Origin: Nitrosomonadales bacterium
GTDB lineage: Bacteria > Pseudomonadota > Gammaproteobacteria > Burkholderiales > Gallionellaceae
Direction: 5' to 3'
DNA length: 64,000 nucleotides
NCBI GenBank assembly: GCA_016214695.1
Contig: JACRNY010000003.1
Span: 103,236-167,235 of the forward strand
The first letter of the stretch is position 1. Each line of letters starts with the position of its first letter. The notes below the pieces were generated by a model. The model had not been told where the DNA came from. It did not search any database and saw nothing but the letters and a program-made list of their open reading frames with translations. This document shows, piece after piece, positions 24,511 to 35,199 of this stretch. The position numbers and the translations under genes were made by a program.

Positions 24511-25951
24511 GGCGATACTCCTCGTATTTTTGGGTGGCGAATTCTAACAGAGCGGAAAAACGCGCGGGGTCCTTGCGCGCCAGATCGTCCAGCTCCGCAC
24601 GGGCCCGCGCATAGTCGTGCGGATAAGACCAGAACGTGCGCTCCAGTTGCGCCCTCGCCTCTTCCGGACGATCGGACAGGGCCAACAGCCAAACCTGGTG
24701 ATAGGCCACCGACGCGATCGGGATGAAACGCAATGCGCGTCCGTTCAGATCGAGCTTCTCTTGCACATGATCGGCACTCGGCTCCATCGTGCTGGCAATG
24801 AACAGTTCGGAGTAGGAGCTTAGCAAGGTGAACTCGTGCACGGCCAGCATTTCGTCGCGAGTACGCTGTACAAAAGCGGGGTCTTTGGCCGCCATCCCGC
24901 GCAACACCAGCGCGTTCTCCAGTTTCTGGTAGCCCAGATAGAGCTGCCCCAACGACAGCGCCCCCAGCAGCAGCATCGCCGCCACGGAGACGCGCCCCAG
25001 AGTACGCAACTCCAGCCGGTGAGTCGCCGTGTCGAACATGCCCAGCATGACTGCAGCCACCCCGATGAAATAGGCATACCACAGCGGATATTCGAGCAAG
25101 CTGTGGATGCCCAGCACTGCCAGAACGGCATATCCCCACCAGTGATAAAGAGTGTACTGCGCACCGCGCACCACCGACTGCCAGAACCACATGCCCAATG
25201 TACCCAGCAGAATGGCGATCCCCAGCAGACCTCCCTCAGCCGCAATCTGCATCACCAGATTGTGCGCATTGTTGTACAGACCGGTGACGTTCGGATTCTG
25301 CATTTCCGCCGCAAGTTGCAGATGCTGGAAAGCGAACTGCCCGAAGCCGGCTCCCAGCAGCGGGAATTGCGCAAAGATCAGCGCCGCTTCACGCCACAGT
25401 TGTGCGCGTATCGCACCGCTGGCATTGTCGCCAAACAGGCGCTCGGTCGTTGTGATGCTGCCGGTGGCGCCTTCCAGCCAGGGTATCTGCACCACCAGAT
25501 GCATCAGGCCGAATCCCAGCAGCAGGATCAGGCTGTAGAACATCAATGGTCGCAACGCCTTGTCGCGGCGCTGCCACAGGAACGCCAAAGCCAGCGTGAA
25601 CAGCAGGTAGAGCCATGAGCTGCGCGACCCCGACAGCACCAGCACGAACAATATCGGCACTGCCAGCAGCGCGACCTGCCAGACACGCATGGAGAAGCGC
25701 ATATACAGCAGCCCCAGCGAGATCAGACCGAGGGCGACATAGTTGGCGAAGTGATTGGGTTGCGCCGTGTTGCCGTATACCGCATGGGACGTCTTTGCCG
25801 TGATGACCGGATTCAGGAAGGTGTCCCATCGATAATGCTGCAGGATGCCGGCCAGAGTGTTCAACTCGGCACCGGCCAGCAGGAACACCGCCAGCACAGT
25901 CACAACTGCGGGCAAGCCGAGCTCTGTGCGCAGGCGCTGGCCCAGCATCAT
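24488..25951 (-). CDS. PglL-type O-oligosaccharyltransferase, C-terminal part
   Basis: Polytopic membrane protein (487 residues) of the Wzy/WaaL/PglL superfamily. It has many membrane helices, the Wzy_C core with FGQFAFQHLQLAA and YNNAHNLVMQIAAEGG (the catalytic His region), and a C-terminal soluble TPR-like part, as in PglL enzymes that transfer lipid-linked glycans to pilins and other periplasmic proteins. It starts at ATG 25951 inside an ATGA overlap with a 60-residue gene encoding what looks like the missing N-terminus. Target proteins may include MshA; this is inference. Confidence 0.78.
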   Translation of the reverse strand: MMLGQRLRTELGLPAVVTVLAVFLLAGAELNTLAGILQHYRWDTFLNPVITAKTSHAVYGNTAQPNHFANYVALGLISLGLLYMRFSMRVWQVALLAVPILFVLVLSGSRSSWLYLLFTLALAFLWQRRDKALRPLMFYSLILLLGFGLMHLVVQIPWLEGATGSITTTERLFGDNASGAIRAQLWREAALIFAQFPLLGAGFGQFAFQHLQLAAEMQNPNVTGLYNNAHNLVMQIAAEGGLLGIAILLGTLGMWFWQSVVRGAQYTLYHWWGYAVLAVLGIHSLLEYPLWYAYFIGVAAVMLGMFDTATHRLELRTLGRVSVAAMLLLGALSLGQLYLGYQKLENALVLRGMAAKDPAFVQRTRDEMLAVHEFTLLSSYSELFIASTMEPSADHVQEKLDLNGRALRFIPIASVAYHQVWLLALSDRPEEARAQLERTFWSYPHDYARARAELDDLARKDPARFSALLEFATQKYEEYRRAAVPAK

Positions 25952-26130
25952 GCGGTCAGCAGCAAAGGCATGGCGCACAAGCCGAGCAAAGCCGCCCCGC
26001 TCTCCTGGTAGAAGGTGGTGATGGGATACGCGTGGTGGTAGTACAGAAAAGGCAAAACCCACATCAGGCCGACGAAGGCCAGACTGATGTGGGCAAGATT
26101 GAAGGAAAAGGTGAAGCGGCTTTTTAGCAA
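25948..26130 (-). CDS. PglL-type oligosaccharyltransferase, N-terminal part
   Basis: Encodes 60 residues starting at TTG 26130 (AAGG lies just upstream). Two hydrophobic segments are visible, with WVLPFLYYHHAYPITTFYQE between them, the typical first periplasmic loop of PglL proteins. The frame ends in TGA at 25948-25950, and a second frame goes on at ATG 25951. Together the two parts give about 547 residues, the normal size of one PglL. So this is either a split gene with coupled translation, a frameshift mutation, or a sequence error. Confidence 0.65.
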   Translation of the reverse strand: MLKSRFTFSFNLAHISLAFVGLMWVLPFLYYHHAYPITTFYQESGAALLGLCAMPLLLTA

Positions 26131-26333
26131 CTGCCTTTGACGCCGAACTTGGCAAGGATGTTGTTCAGCGGGCAGATCTGCGTGAATCCGCTCTGGAACA
26201 GATTCAATCCGACGAAGGCGGTGAAGAACAGGAAATACTCGCTGACGAACAGCGGGCTGGCCTGCACACCCAGAGACAGGGACAACAGGATGAAGAAACC
26301 TGCGACGATACGGACGATACGTTCTGCATTCAT
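26124..26333 (-). CDS. DUF2892 (YgaP transmembrane-like) protein
   Basis: Small inner-membrane protein of 69 residues with two helices (IVAGFFILLSLSLGVQ and FLFFTAFVGLNLFQSGF) and the family ending CPLNNILAKFGVKGSC with two cysteines. This domain is the membrane half of E. coli YgaP, a rhodanese whose gene is controlled by the ArsR-type YgaV. Here it stands alone, 31 bp after the RND pump and ahead of PglL; a rhodanese is encoded further down the same strand. Starts at ATG 26333. Confidence 0.85.
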   Translation of the reverse strand: MNAERIVRIVAGFFILLSLSLGVQASPLFVSEYFLFFTAFVGLNLFQSGFTQICPLNNILAKFGVKGSC

Positions 26334-26364
26334 GCTTGATACTCCTTAAAAATGGTTGATGATT

Positions 26365-29300
26365 CTAATCGAATTTCTTGTACAGCGTTGCGTAATACAG
26401 CACCGGGATGACGATCAGCGTCAACAAGGTGGAGACGAGGATGCCGAATATCAAGGCCAGAGCGAGACCGTTGAAGATCGGGTCGTCCAGGATGAACAAG
26501 GCGCCCAGCATTGCCGCCAGACCGGTCAGGATGATCGGCTTGGCACGCGCCGCGGCCGCGTTGATCACCGCGTGCTGCAGGTCCACCCCGTCGCGCAACT
26601 GCAGATTGACGAAGTCTACCAGCAGAATGGAGTTGCGCACGATGATGCCCGCCAGTGCGATCATGCCGATCATCGAGGTCGCGGTGAACTGCGCGCCGAA
26701 CAGGGCATGTCCCGGCATCACGCCGATGATGGTCAGCGGGATCGGCGCCATGATGACCAGCGGCACGACGTAACTCTTGAACTGCGCCACCACCAGCAGG
26801 TAGATCAGGATCAGACCGACGCCGTAGGCGATGCCCATGTCGCGGAAGGTCTCGAACGTCACCTGCCATTCGCCGTCCCACTTCAGCGCATAGCCCGCAT
26901 AGGGATCGGAAGGTTGGTGGAAGAACCACGACTCCAGCGTGCCGCCCTGCTCCAGCGCCATGTCGCCGGTCTTGCCGTTGATGTCGAACATGCCGTACAG
27001 CGGGCTGTCCAGATCGCCGGCCATGTCGCCGGTCACATACACCACCGGCAGCAGGTCCTTGTGATGGATAGGGTAATCGCGCTGCGTGCGCACCACCTGC
27101 ACCACTTCGGACAACGGCACCAGCGCGCCGTCGCGCGAGCGCACCTTGAGCTTCAGCACATCGTCGATGCGGCTGCGCTTCTCCGCCGGCAGGCCAAGAC
27201 GCAGCGGCGGCGCGTATTTCGCGTCGGAATCATGCAGCGCTGTCACATCCTGCCCGGACAGCGCGACCTGCACCGCATCCACGATGTCGCGTTGCGCCAC
27301 CCCGAGCAGGGCCGCCTTGCTCTGCATCACGTGCAGCACCATCTTGGGCGCGACCTCGCTCACCGTATCGTCGATGCCGACGATATCGGGAGTGGCCGCG
27401 AACTGCTCGTGCACTTTGGCTGCCACCCTGCGTGCACCGTCATACTCCGGCCCGTAGATCTCGGCCACGATGGGTGACATCACCGGCGGGCCGGGCGGCA
27501 CTTCCACCACCTTCACCTTCGCGCCCCACACCTTGGCGATCTGCTCGATCGGTTCGCGCACCGAGGTGGCGATCTCGTGGCTGGTGCGATCACGATGGTG
27601 CTTGTCCTGCAGATTGACCTGGATATCGCCCTGCTCCGGCGCGCTGCGCAGATAGTATTGCCGCACCAGACCGTTGAAGTTGATCGGCGACGCCGTACCC
27701 GCATAAGCCTGGTAGTCGGTCACCTCCGGCACGGTCGCCAGGTAGGCTCCGATCTCGCGCATCACGCCGGCAGTCTGCTCGACCGCCGTTCCGCTCGGCA
27801 TATCCACCACCACCTGAAACTCGGACTTGTTGTCGAACGGCAGCATCTTCAGCACGACCAGCTTGACCAGCGCCAGCGACACGGCGATCAGCAAAGCCGC
27901 CATGATCCCCAGCCACAGCTTGCGCCGCATCGCTTTGCCGTGTTCGCGGTTCAGGAACGGTCCCAGACGCTGGCGGAAGAAGCGCGACAGCGCGGTCTCT
28001 TCCTCGTTCTTCACCACCGCATGGTGCGCGCCGGCCAGCTTGTGCGCCAGCCAGGGCGTGACGATGAAGGCGATCGCCAGCGAGATCAGCATACCCATGC
28101 TGGCGTTGATCGGGATCGGGCTCATGTACGGCCCCATCAGACCGCTGACGAAGGCCATCGGCAACAGCGCCGCGATCACGGTGAAGGTGGCGAGGATGGT
28201 CGGGCTGCCGACCTCGTCCACCGCCTCGGGGATGATCTCCGACAGCGGCTGGTGCTGCGACAGTTCGCGGCGGCGGTGGATGTTCTCCACCACCACGATG
28301 GCATCGTCGACCAGGATGCCGATGGAGAAGATGAGCGCGAACAGCGACACGCGGTTGAGCGTGAAGCCGTAGGCCCAGGAGGCGAACAGTGTCACCGCCA
28401 GCGTCAACAGCACGGCGATGCCCACGATGACCGCCTCACGGCGGCCGAGCGCGAACCACACCAGCGCGACCACGGCGAAGGTGGCGAAGAACAGCTTCTT
28501 GATCAGCTTCATCGCCTTGTCGTTGGCGGTCTCGCCATAGTTGCGCGTGACGGTCACCTGCACGTCGTCGGGGATGACGCTGCCTTTCAGTTCATCCACG
28601 CGCTGCAACAACTTGTTGGCGACATCCACCGCGTTCTCGCCCGGCTTCTTGGTCACCGCCAGCGTCACCGCACCGAACTCGCCTTTGGCGGCGATGGCCT
28701 TGTCACCTGCCGCCGCGCCCGTGCCCAGCCAGACATAGCTCCTGGGCTGATCGGCACTGTCGAGCACCTCGGCGACATCGCGCAGGAACACCGGCTTGCT
28801 GTCGGAGACCCCGACCACCAGCTGGCTCACCTCGCGCGCATCGCTGAGGAAATTGCCGGTCTGCACCAGCACCTCGCGGTTGTTCTGTACCAGGGTGCCC
28901 GCACTGTGCGAGACGTTGGAAGCCTGCAGGGCATAACGCACATCCTGTACCGACAGCTGGTGTGCGTTCAGTGCTTCCGGATCGAGCAGCACGCGCACCA
29001 CGCGCGGCGTCGCGCCCAGCGTGCTCACTTCGCGTGTGCCGTGCACCCGCTTCAGTTCCGCCTCGATGGCGTGGGCGACATGGGTCAGCTCCACTGCACC
29101 GCTGGCGGGCTGGTCGCGCCACAGCGTCACTGCCAGTACCGGCACATCATCGATACCCTTGGCCTTGATGATGGGTTGCGCCACGCCCAGCGTGGTGGGC
29201 AGCCAGTCGGAATGGGAGAGGATGACGTCATACAGCTTGACCAGCGACGGCACGTGCAGCTCGCCGACCTTGAACTGGATGGTGAGCACGGCCATGCCCG

Positions 29301-29571
29301 GTTGCGACACCGAGTAGACGTGGTCGACGCCGGCGATCTGCGACAGGACCTGCTCGGCCGGCGTCGCCACCGTGTTCGCCACGTCCTGCGCCGACGCGCC
29401 CGGATAGGCGATCAGCACGTTGGCCATGGTGACGTTGATCTGCGGCTCTTCTTCGCGCGGAGTCACCGCGACGGCAAAGACACCGAGCAGTATGGCGACC
29501 AGCGCCAGCAGCGGCGTCATCTGCGAATGCAGGAAGACGCGCGCGATGCGTCCGGATATGCCCATGCTCAT
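26365..29571 (-). CDS. RND efflux pump inner-membrane subunit
   Basis: Proton-driven transporter of the AcrB/HAE1-like RND superfamily (1068 residues). It shows twelve predicted helices, two large periplasmic loops, and the paired aspartates of the proton relay in ILVDDAIVVVENI (helix 4), with VRNSILLVDFVNLQLR in the second half. Its start overlaps the adaptor stop as ATGA. No outer-membrane TolC partner is encoded nearby. The substrate is unknown; the linked ArsR-type regulator suggests a response to sulfur species or another thiol-reactive stress. Confidence 0.9.
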   Translation of the reverse strand: MSMGISGRIARVFLHSQMTPLLALVAILLGVFAVAVTPREEEPQINVTMANVLIAYPGASAQDVANTVATPAEQVLSQIAGVDHVYSVSQPGMAVLTIQFKVGELHVPSLVKLYDVILSHSDWLPTTLGVAQPIIKAKGIDDVPVLAVTLWRDQPASGAVELTHVAHAIEAELKRVHGTREVSTLGATPRVVRVLLDPEALNAHQLSVQDVRYALQASNVSHSAGTLVQNNREVLVQTGNFLSDAREVSQLVVGVSDSKPVFLRDVAEVLDSADQPRSYVWLGTGAAAGDKAIAAKGEFGAVTLAVTKKPGENAVDVANKLLQRVDELKGSVIPDDVQVTVTRNYGETANDKAMKLIKKLFFATFAVVALVWFALGRREAVIVGIAVLLTLAVTLFASWAYGFTLNRVSLFALIFSIGILVDDAIVVVENIHRRRELSQHQPLSEIIPEAVDEVGSPTILATFTVIAALLPMAFVSGLMGPYMSPIPINASMGMLISLAIAFIVTPWLAHKLAGAHHAVVKNEEETALSRFFRQRLGPFLNREHGKAMRRKLWLGIMAALLIAVSLALVKLVVLKMLPFDNKSEFQVVVDMPSGTAVEQTAGVMREIGAYLATVPEVTDYQAYAGTASPINFNGLVRQYYLRSAPEQGDIQVNLQDKHHRDRTSHEIATSVREPIEQIAKVWGAKVKVVEVPPGPPVMSPIVAEIYGPEYDGARRVAAKVHEQFAATPDIVGIDDTVSEVAPKMVLHVMQSKAALLGVAQRDIVDAVQVALSGQDVTALHDSDAKYAPPLRLGLPAEKRSRIDDVLKLKVRSRDGALVPLSEVVQVVRTQRDYPIHHKDLLPVVYVTGDMAGDLDSPLYGMFDINGKTGDMALEQGGTLESWFFHQPSDPYAGYALKWDGEWQVTFETFRDMGIAYGVGLILIYLLVVAQFKSYVVPLVIMAPIPLTIIGVMPGHALFGAQFTATSMIGMIALAGIIVRNSILLVDFVNLQLRDGVDLQHAVINAAAARAKPIILTGLAAMLGALFILDDPIFNGLALALIFGILVSTLLTLIVIPVLYYATLYKKFD

Positions 29572-30605
29572 CGCTTGCTCTCCGCCGCGGCCATGCCCGC
29601 CTTCACGGCCTCACGCGCGACGCGCTCGCCGATGTTCAGCCCTGCCAGCACCTCGATCTCGTTCTGCGCATTGGCTTCGCCCAGGCGCACCTGGCGCAGG
29701 CGCGGCACATCCTTGTCGTCCAGCACGTACACCGCCACCACTTCGCTGCGGCGCACCACCGCGCTGAGCGGGATCAGCATCTTGCTCTCCTTGCCCACCA
29801 CGAAATGCGTGCGCACGAACATGCCGGGATAAAGGCTGGCCTGTTTGGCGGGAAGGTCGATGCGCACCTGTGTACTGTGCGTGCGCAGGTCGGCAGACGG
29901 TTGCACCGTGACGGAAGCGGCCTTGATCCAGCGGCTCAGCGAGGGCACTTCCACCATCACATCGGGTTTGCTGCCGATGTCTTTCAGTTTGTGCTGCGGG
30001 ACGTTGGCGATCACGCGCAGCTGCGAGGGATCGAAACCGGTCATCAGCGGCTTGCCCACCGTGACCATCTCGCCCATCTCCACCATGCGCGCCGACACCA
30101 CGCCGGCATAGGGCGCGATCACCGCGGTATAGCTCTGCGCCAGTGCGGATTGCTGTGCCCCCGCCTCGCTGGCCTCGGCCTGCGCCCTGGCCATCTCGTA
30201 GTCAGATTTGGCCTTGTCCAACGCCGCCTGGCTGATGAATTTCTGCTCGAACAGCTGTTTTGAACGCTCGTAGTTCAGGCGCGCGTTCTGCAACGCAGCC
30301 TCGGCCTGCGACAGTTGCGCACGGCTGCCCGCCAGCGCCTGCTCGGCCTCGCGCTCGTCGATGCGCAGGATGATCTGCCCCTTGCTGACGCGGTCGCCGA
30401 CATCGAAGTAGACCGCCTTGACCCGGCCGGATATCTGCGCCGACACGGTGGACTGGCGCGTCGCCTCGACCACACCGTCGACGCTGTAGGTCTGCTCGAC
30501 CTCGCGCAGCTGCACCGGCGCGGCCGCCAGCGGTTCGGCGGCATACGCGCCGACTGCCAGCAGGGTCGTGGACAATCCGAACAACAAACCGGGGACTCGT
30601 TTCAT
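29568..30605 (-). CDS. RND periplasmic adaptor (membrane fusion protein)
   Basis: Adaptor of 345 residues that links the RND pump to an outer-membrane channel. A signal peptide (LLFGLSTTLLAVGAYAAE), the lipoyl half-motifs VDGVVEATRQSTVSAQISGR and VIAPYAGVVSARMVEMGE, a long helical hairpin (about 85-160) and a beta-barrel domain are all visible. It starts at ATG 30605, 77 bp after arsR; the gap holds a perfect palindrome that probably is the regulator's binding site. Confidence 0.9.
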   Translation of the reverse strand: MKRVPGLLFGLSTTLLAVGAYAAEPLAAAPVQLREVEQTYSVDGVVEATRQSTVSAQISGRVKAVYFDVGDRVSKGQIILRIDEREAEQALAGSRAQLSQAEAALQNARLNYERSKQLFEQKFISQAALDKAKSDYEMARAQAEASEAGAQQSALAQSYTAVIAPYAGVVSARMVEMGEMVTVGKPLMTGFDPSQLRVIANVPQHKLKDIGSKPDVMVEVPSLSRWIKAASVTVQPSADLRTHSTQVRIDLPAKQASLYPGMFVRTHFVVGKESKMLIPLSAVVRRSEVVAVYVLDDKDVPRLRQVRLGEANAQNEIEVLAGLNIGERVAREAVKAGMAAAESKR

Positions 30606-30633
30606 GGCCTTACCTCGCGAAAATGATATGTTT

Positions 30634-30657
30634 GCATATTAGCATATTCTAATATGC
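30634..30657. promoter_or_regulatory. Palindromic operator upstream of the RND pump genes
   Basis: Perfect 9-bp arms GCATATTAG (30634-30642) and CTAATATGC (30649-30657) flank a 6-base AT-rich spacer. The site is 28 bp before the adaptor start and just downstream of the ArsR-family gene. AT-rich palindromes of this size are typical binding sites of dimeric ArsR/SmtB-family regulators. It likely overlaps a promoter for the pump genes. Confidence 0.7.
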
Positions 30658-30681
30658 ATGCCAAGAGCGCCTAAGAACCTG

Positions 30682-30984
30682 CTAGATGGAGCAAAAAACG
30701 TCGCGCATCATCCCCACCAGCTTGACGGTGCGCGGATCGCCGATACGATAGTACACGCGGTTCGCATCCTTGCGCGTCGACAGCACCCCCTTGTCGCGCA
30801 GGATGGCGAGGTGCTGGGAGATGTTGCTTTGCGAGGTGCCGACGCTGTCCACGATCTCCTGCACGCTCAGTTCGTTGTCTGCCAGTACGCACAATATCTT
30901 GAGCCGCAAAGGATGGGCGATAGCCTTCATCGCCAGTGAAGCCTGCAGGATGTCCTCGTCTTTATCGATCAACTTGTTTGCCAT
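30682..30984 (-). CDS. ArsR-family regulator, SqrR/BigR/YgaV type
   Basis: DNA-binding winged-helix repressor of 100 residues. The recognition helix is in TSQSNISQHLAILRDKGVL. Two cysteines are present: C32 in LKILCVLADNELS and C98 in DVFCSI. Their separation of 66 residues equals that of the dithiol pair in the persulfide sensors SqrR (C41/C107) and BigR (C42/C108), and no arsenic- or zinc-type CVC motif is seen. It is first in the minus-strand block with the RND adaptor, pump and DUF2892 genes, and divergent from gpmI. Confidence 0.87.
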   Translation of the reverse strand: MANKLIDKDEDILQASLAMKAIAHPLRLKILCVLADNELSVQEIVDSVGTSQSNISQHLAILRDKGVLSTRKDANRVYYRIGDPRTVKLVGMMRDVFCSI

Positions 30985-31108
30985 ATCTGTCCGTCACCGT
31001 TGGAAGCGGGGCATGTTACCCCCTGAAATCGGCTAAAATGCCGTACTGGATAGTACGCTAAATTAGCAACTGCTTATATTTTGATATTTTGGTGAAAAAA
31101 AAGCCAGT

Positions 31109-32655
<1,547 letters not shown>

Positions 32656-32659
<4 letters not shown>

Positions 32660-33783
32660 TCGTAGTGCTGCGTTCCGCCCTGCTGACGGTCCTGCTGCTG
32701 GCGGGCGCAGCGCATGCCACACAACAGGACGACCTCGACAAGCTGCGCAAGCGCATCGCCGCATTGCAGCAGGACCTCGAAAAGACCAGCGAGTCGAAAT
32801 CCGAAGCCGCTGACGACCTGCGCGAATCCGAGCGCGCCATCAGCGACAGCAACCGCAAGCTGCATCAACTCGCCCAGCAACAGCAGGCCGCTAACCGCGA
32901 ACTTGGACAATTGCAGCTGCGCGCCGCCGCGCTGGACAAGGAACTGCAGGGAGAGCAGGCCCTGCTGGGACGTCTGCTCTACCAGCAATACCTGGATGGC
33001 GGCGATCAGGAGTATCTCAAGCTGCTGCTCAACAACGACGATCCCAACCAGATTGCGCGCGAATTGCGCTACTACGAATACCTCGCCCGCGACCGCGCCG
33101 CGACGCTGAAGTCGCTGCGCAGCAGCCTGGCCAGGATACAGGCCGTCGCCGAGCAGTCGCGGCGCAAGCGCGACGAGATCGCCGCCCTGCGCGCGGAAGA
33201 GCAGTCGCAGCGCCAGCATCTGGAACGCGACAAACGCACCCGCCAGCAGATGCTGCAGAAGATCGCGCTGCAACTGCAGCAGCAGCGGCGCGAGATCGGC
33301 CGCTTGCAGAAGAACGAGAACCGCCTTTCGCAACTGGTCGAGAAACTGGCGCATGTCCTGCCCAAGGCTGTTGCCGAAGCCACCCCGTTCAAATCGCTCA
33401 AAGGCCGCCTGGCACTGCCGGTCAAAGGCACTCTGCGCAACCAGTACGGAACGCGCAGACCGGAAAGCAATCTGAAGTGGACCGGCTGGTTCCTGCGTGC
33501 CCCGGCCAGCCAGCCGGTCAAGGCGGTCGCTGCCGGCAGGGTGGTCTATGCCGACTGGCTGCGCGGCTTCGGCAACCTGCTCATCATCGATCACGGCCAG
33601 GGTTACATGAGCTTGTACGGCAACAACGAGACACTCTACAAACAGGTGGGCGACAGCCTGCGCGGCGAAGACATTGTCGCCGCCGTGGGTAGCAGCGGCG
33701 GCAACGAAGATTCCGGTTTATACTTCGAATTGCGTTTCGAAGGAAAACCGTTCGACCCGCAACCATGGGTCAGGAAGCGCTAA
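32656..33783 (+). CDS. envC: Murein hydrolase activator EnvC
   Basis: Periplasmic division protein of 375 residues that activates the amidases AmiA/AmiB at the septum. GTG 32656 overlaps the gpmI stop and gives a signal peptide ([13 protein letters not shown]). A long coiled coil spans about 22-245, followed by a LytM domain (about 260-375) with [18 protein letters not shown] and [18 protein letters not shown]. The zinc ligands of active M23 peptidases are absent (YFELRFEG in place of HxH), as expected for EnvC, which regulates and does not cut. Confidence 0.92.
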
Positions 33784-33799
33784 CATTGAAAGGTAATAC

Positions 33800-35194
33800 A
33801 TGCGTAGTCGTATCGAAAAGATCGGGCTGATCGGCGTCGGTTTGCTGGCCGGGTTGCTGGTCAGCCTGCATTTCTCCGCCGTCGCCGACAAGGACACCGA
33901 GTTGCCCTTGCCGGTCGAGGAGTTGCGCGCCTTCTCCGAGGTGTTCGGCCGCATCAAGAGCGATTACGTGGAACCGGTGAGCGACAAGAAACTCATCACC
34001 GAAGCGATCAACGGCATGCTGAGCGGACTCGACCCGCACTCCGCCTATCTGGATGCAGACGGTTTCAAGGAATTGCAGGCCGGCACCCAGGGTGAATTCG
34101 GCGGCCTCGGCATCGAGGTCGGCATGGAAGACGGTCTGGTCAAGGTCGTCTCCCCGATCGAGGACACCCCGGCATTCAACGCCGGCATCAAGAGCGGCGA
34201 CCTCATCATCAAGCTCGACGACACCCTGGTCAAGGGACTCAACCTGAACGATGCCGTGAAACGCATGCGCGGCAAGCCCGGCTCCTCGATCACGCTGACC
34301 ATCGTGCGCAAGAACGAGCCCAAGCCGCTGCAGATCAAAGTGACGCGCGCCATCATCAAGGTACAGAGCGTGAAATCCAAGCTGATCGAGCCCGGTTATG
34401 CGTTCGTACGCATCACCCAGTTCCAGGAACACACCGGCGAGAATCTCGCTACCGCGCTGGGCAATCTGCACAAGCAGAGCAATGGCGCCCTGAAAGGTCT
34501 GGTACTCGACCTGCGCAACGACCCGGGCGGCCTGCTGACCGGCGCGGTCGCCGTCTCTGCCGCGTTCCTGCCCAAGGACGCACTGGTGGTCTACACCGAA
34601 GGCCGCACCGATGACGCCAAGATGCGCCTGAACGCCTCCCCGGAGGACTACCTGCGCGGCAACGGCAAGAGCGATTACCTGAAAGGCCTGCCGGAATCGT
34701 TCAAGACCGTGCCGATGGTGGTGCTGGTCAACGGCGGCTCGGCCTCGGCATCCGAGATCGTTGCGGGCGCGTTGCAGGACCACAAGCGTGCCGTCATCCT
34801 CGGCACCCAATCCTTCGGCAAGGGCTCGGTGCAGACCATCCTGCCGCTGGGTAACAACACCGCCATCAAGCTCACCACCGCGCGCTACTACACCCCCAGC
34901 GGCCGCTCCATCCAGGCCAAGGGCATCGTTCCCGACATCGAAGTGGAAGATCCTGCGACCGCCGGCATGGAGAGCGCCTTCCGCCTGCGCGAAGCCGATC
35001 TGGACAAGCATCTGAGCAACGGCCAGGGCGAGGACAAGAGCGAGGCGCCCAAACCGGCCGCGAAGAACCCGCCGAAAGCCAAGGAAGGCGACGACAGCAA
35101 GGCCGAGATCGCCGAGTTCGGCGCCAAGAACGACTACCAGTTGAACCAGGCCCTGAATCTGCTCAAGGGCATGAGCATACTGCGCGGAAAGTAA
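33800..35194 (+). CDS. C-terminal processing peptidase (S41 family)
   Basis: Exported serine protease of the CtpA/Prc type (464 residues), anchored by an N-terminal helix (about 9-27). PDZ domain at about 100-180 (GGLGIEVGMEDGLVKVVSPI). In the S41 domain the catalytic Ser316 lies in NGGSASASEI and Lys341 in GTQSFGKGSVQ, exactly 25 residues apart as in other family members. A Lys/Glu-rich tail follows. It follows envC by 16 bp; EnvC-type proteins and Ctp proteases often share an operon and both affect cell-wall hydrolase activity. Confidence 0.93.
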   Translation: MRSRIEKIGLIGVGLLAGLLVSLHFSAVADKDTELPLPVEELRAFSEVFGRIKSDYVEPVSDKKLITEAINGMLSGLDPHSAYLDADGFKELQAGTQGEFGGLGIEVGMEDGLVKVVSPIEDTPAFNAGIKSGDLIIKLDDTLVKGLNLNDAVKRMRGKPGSSITLTIVRKNEPKPLQIKVTRAIIKVQSVKSKLIEPGYAFVRITQFQEHTGENLATALGNLHKQSNGALKGLVLDLRNDPGGLLTGAVAVSAAFLPKDALVVYTEGRTDDAKMRLNASPEDYLRGNGKSDYLKGLPESFKTVPMVVLVNGGSASASEIVAGALQDHKRAVILGTQSFGKGSVQTILPLGNNTAIKLTTARYYTPSGRSIQAKGIVPDIEVEDPATAGMESAFRLREADLDKHLSNGQGEDKSEAPKPAAKNPPKAKEGDDSKAEIAEFGAKNDYQLNQALNLLKGMSILRGK

Positions 35195-35199
35195 AGGTG

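Noticed and set aside
25940..25960. Programmed -1 frameshift to join the two PglL frames
   Set aside because: No slippery heptamer or downstream pseudoknot is evident; coupled restart at ATGA or a mutation fits better.
27577..29832. Plus-strand open frame of 751 codons opposite the RND pump
   Set aside because: No recognisable motif, His/Gln/Arg-rich shadow composition, and it covers both the pump and adaptor genes.
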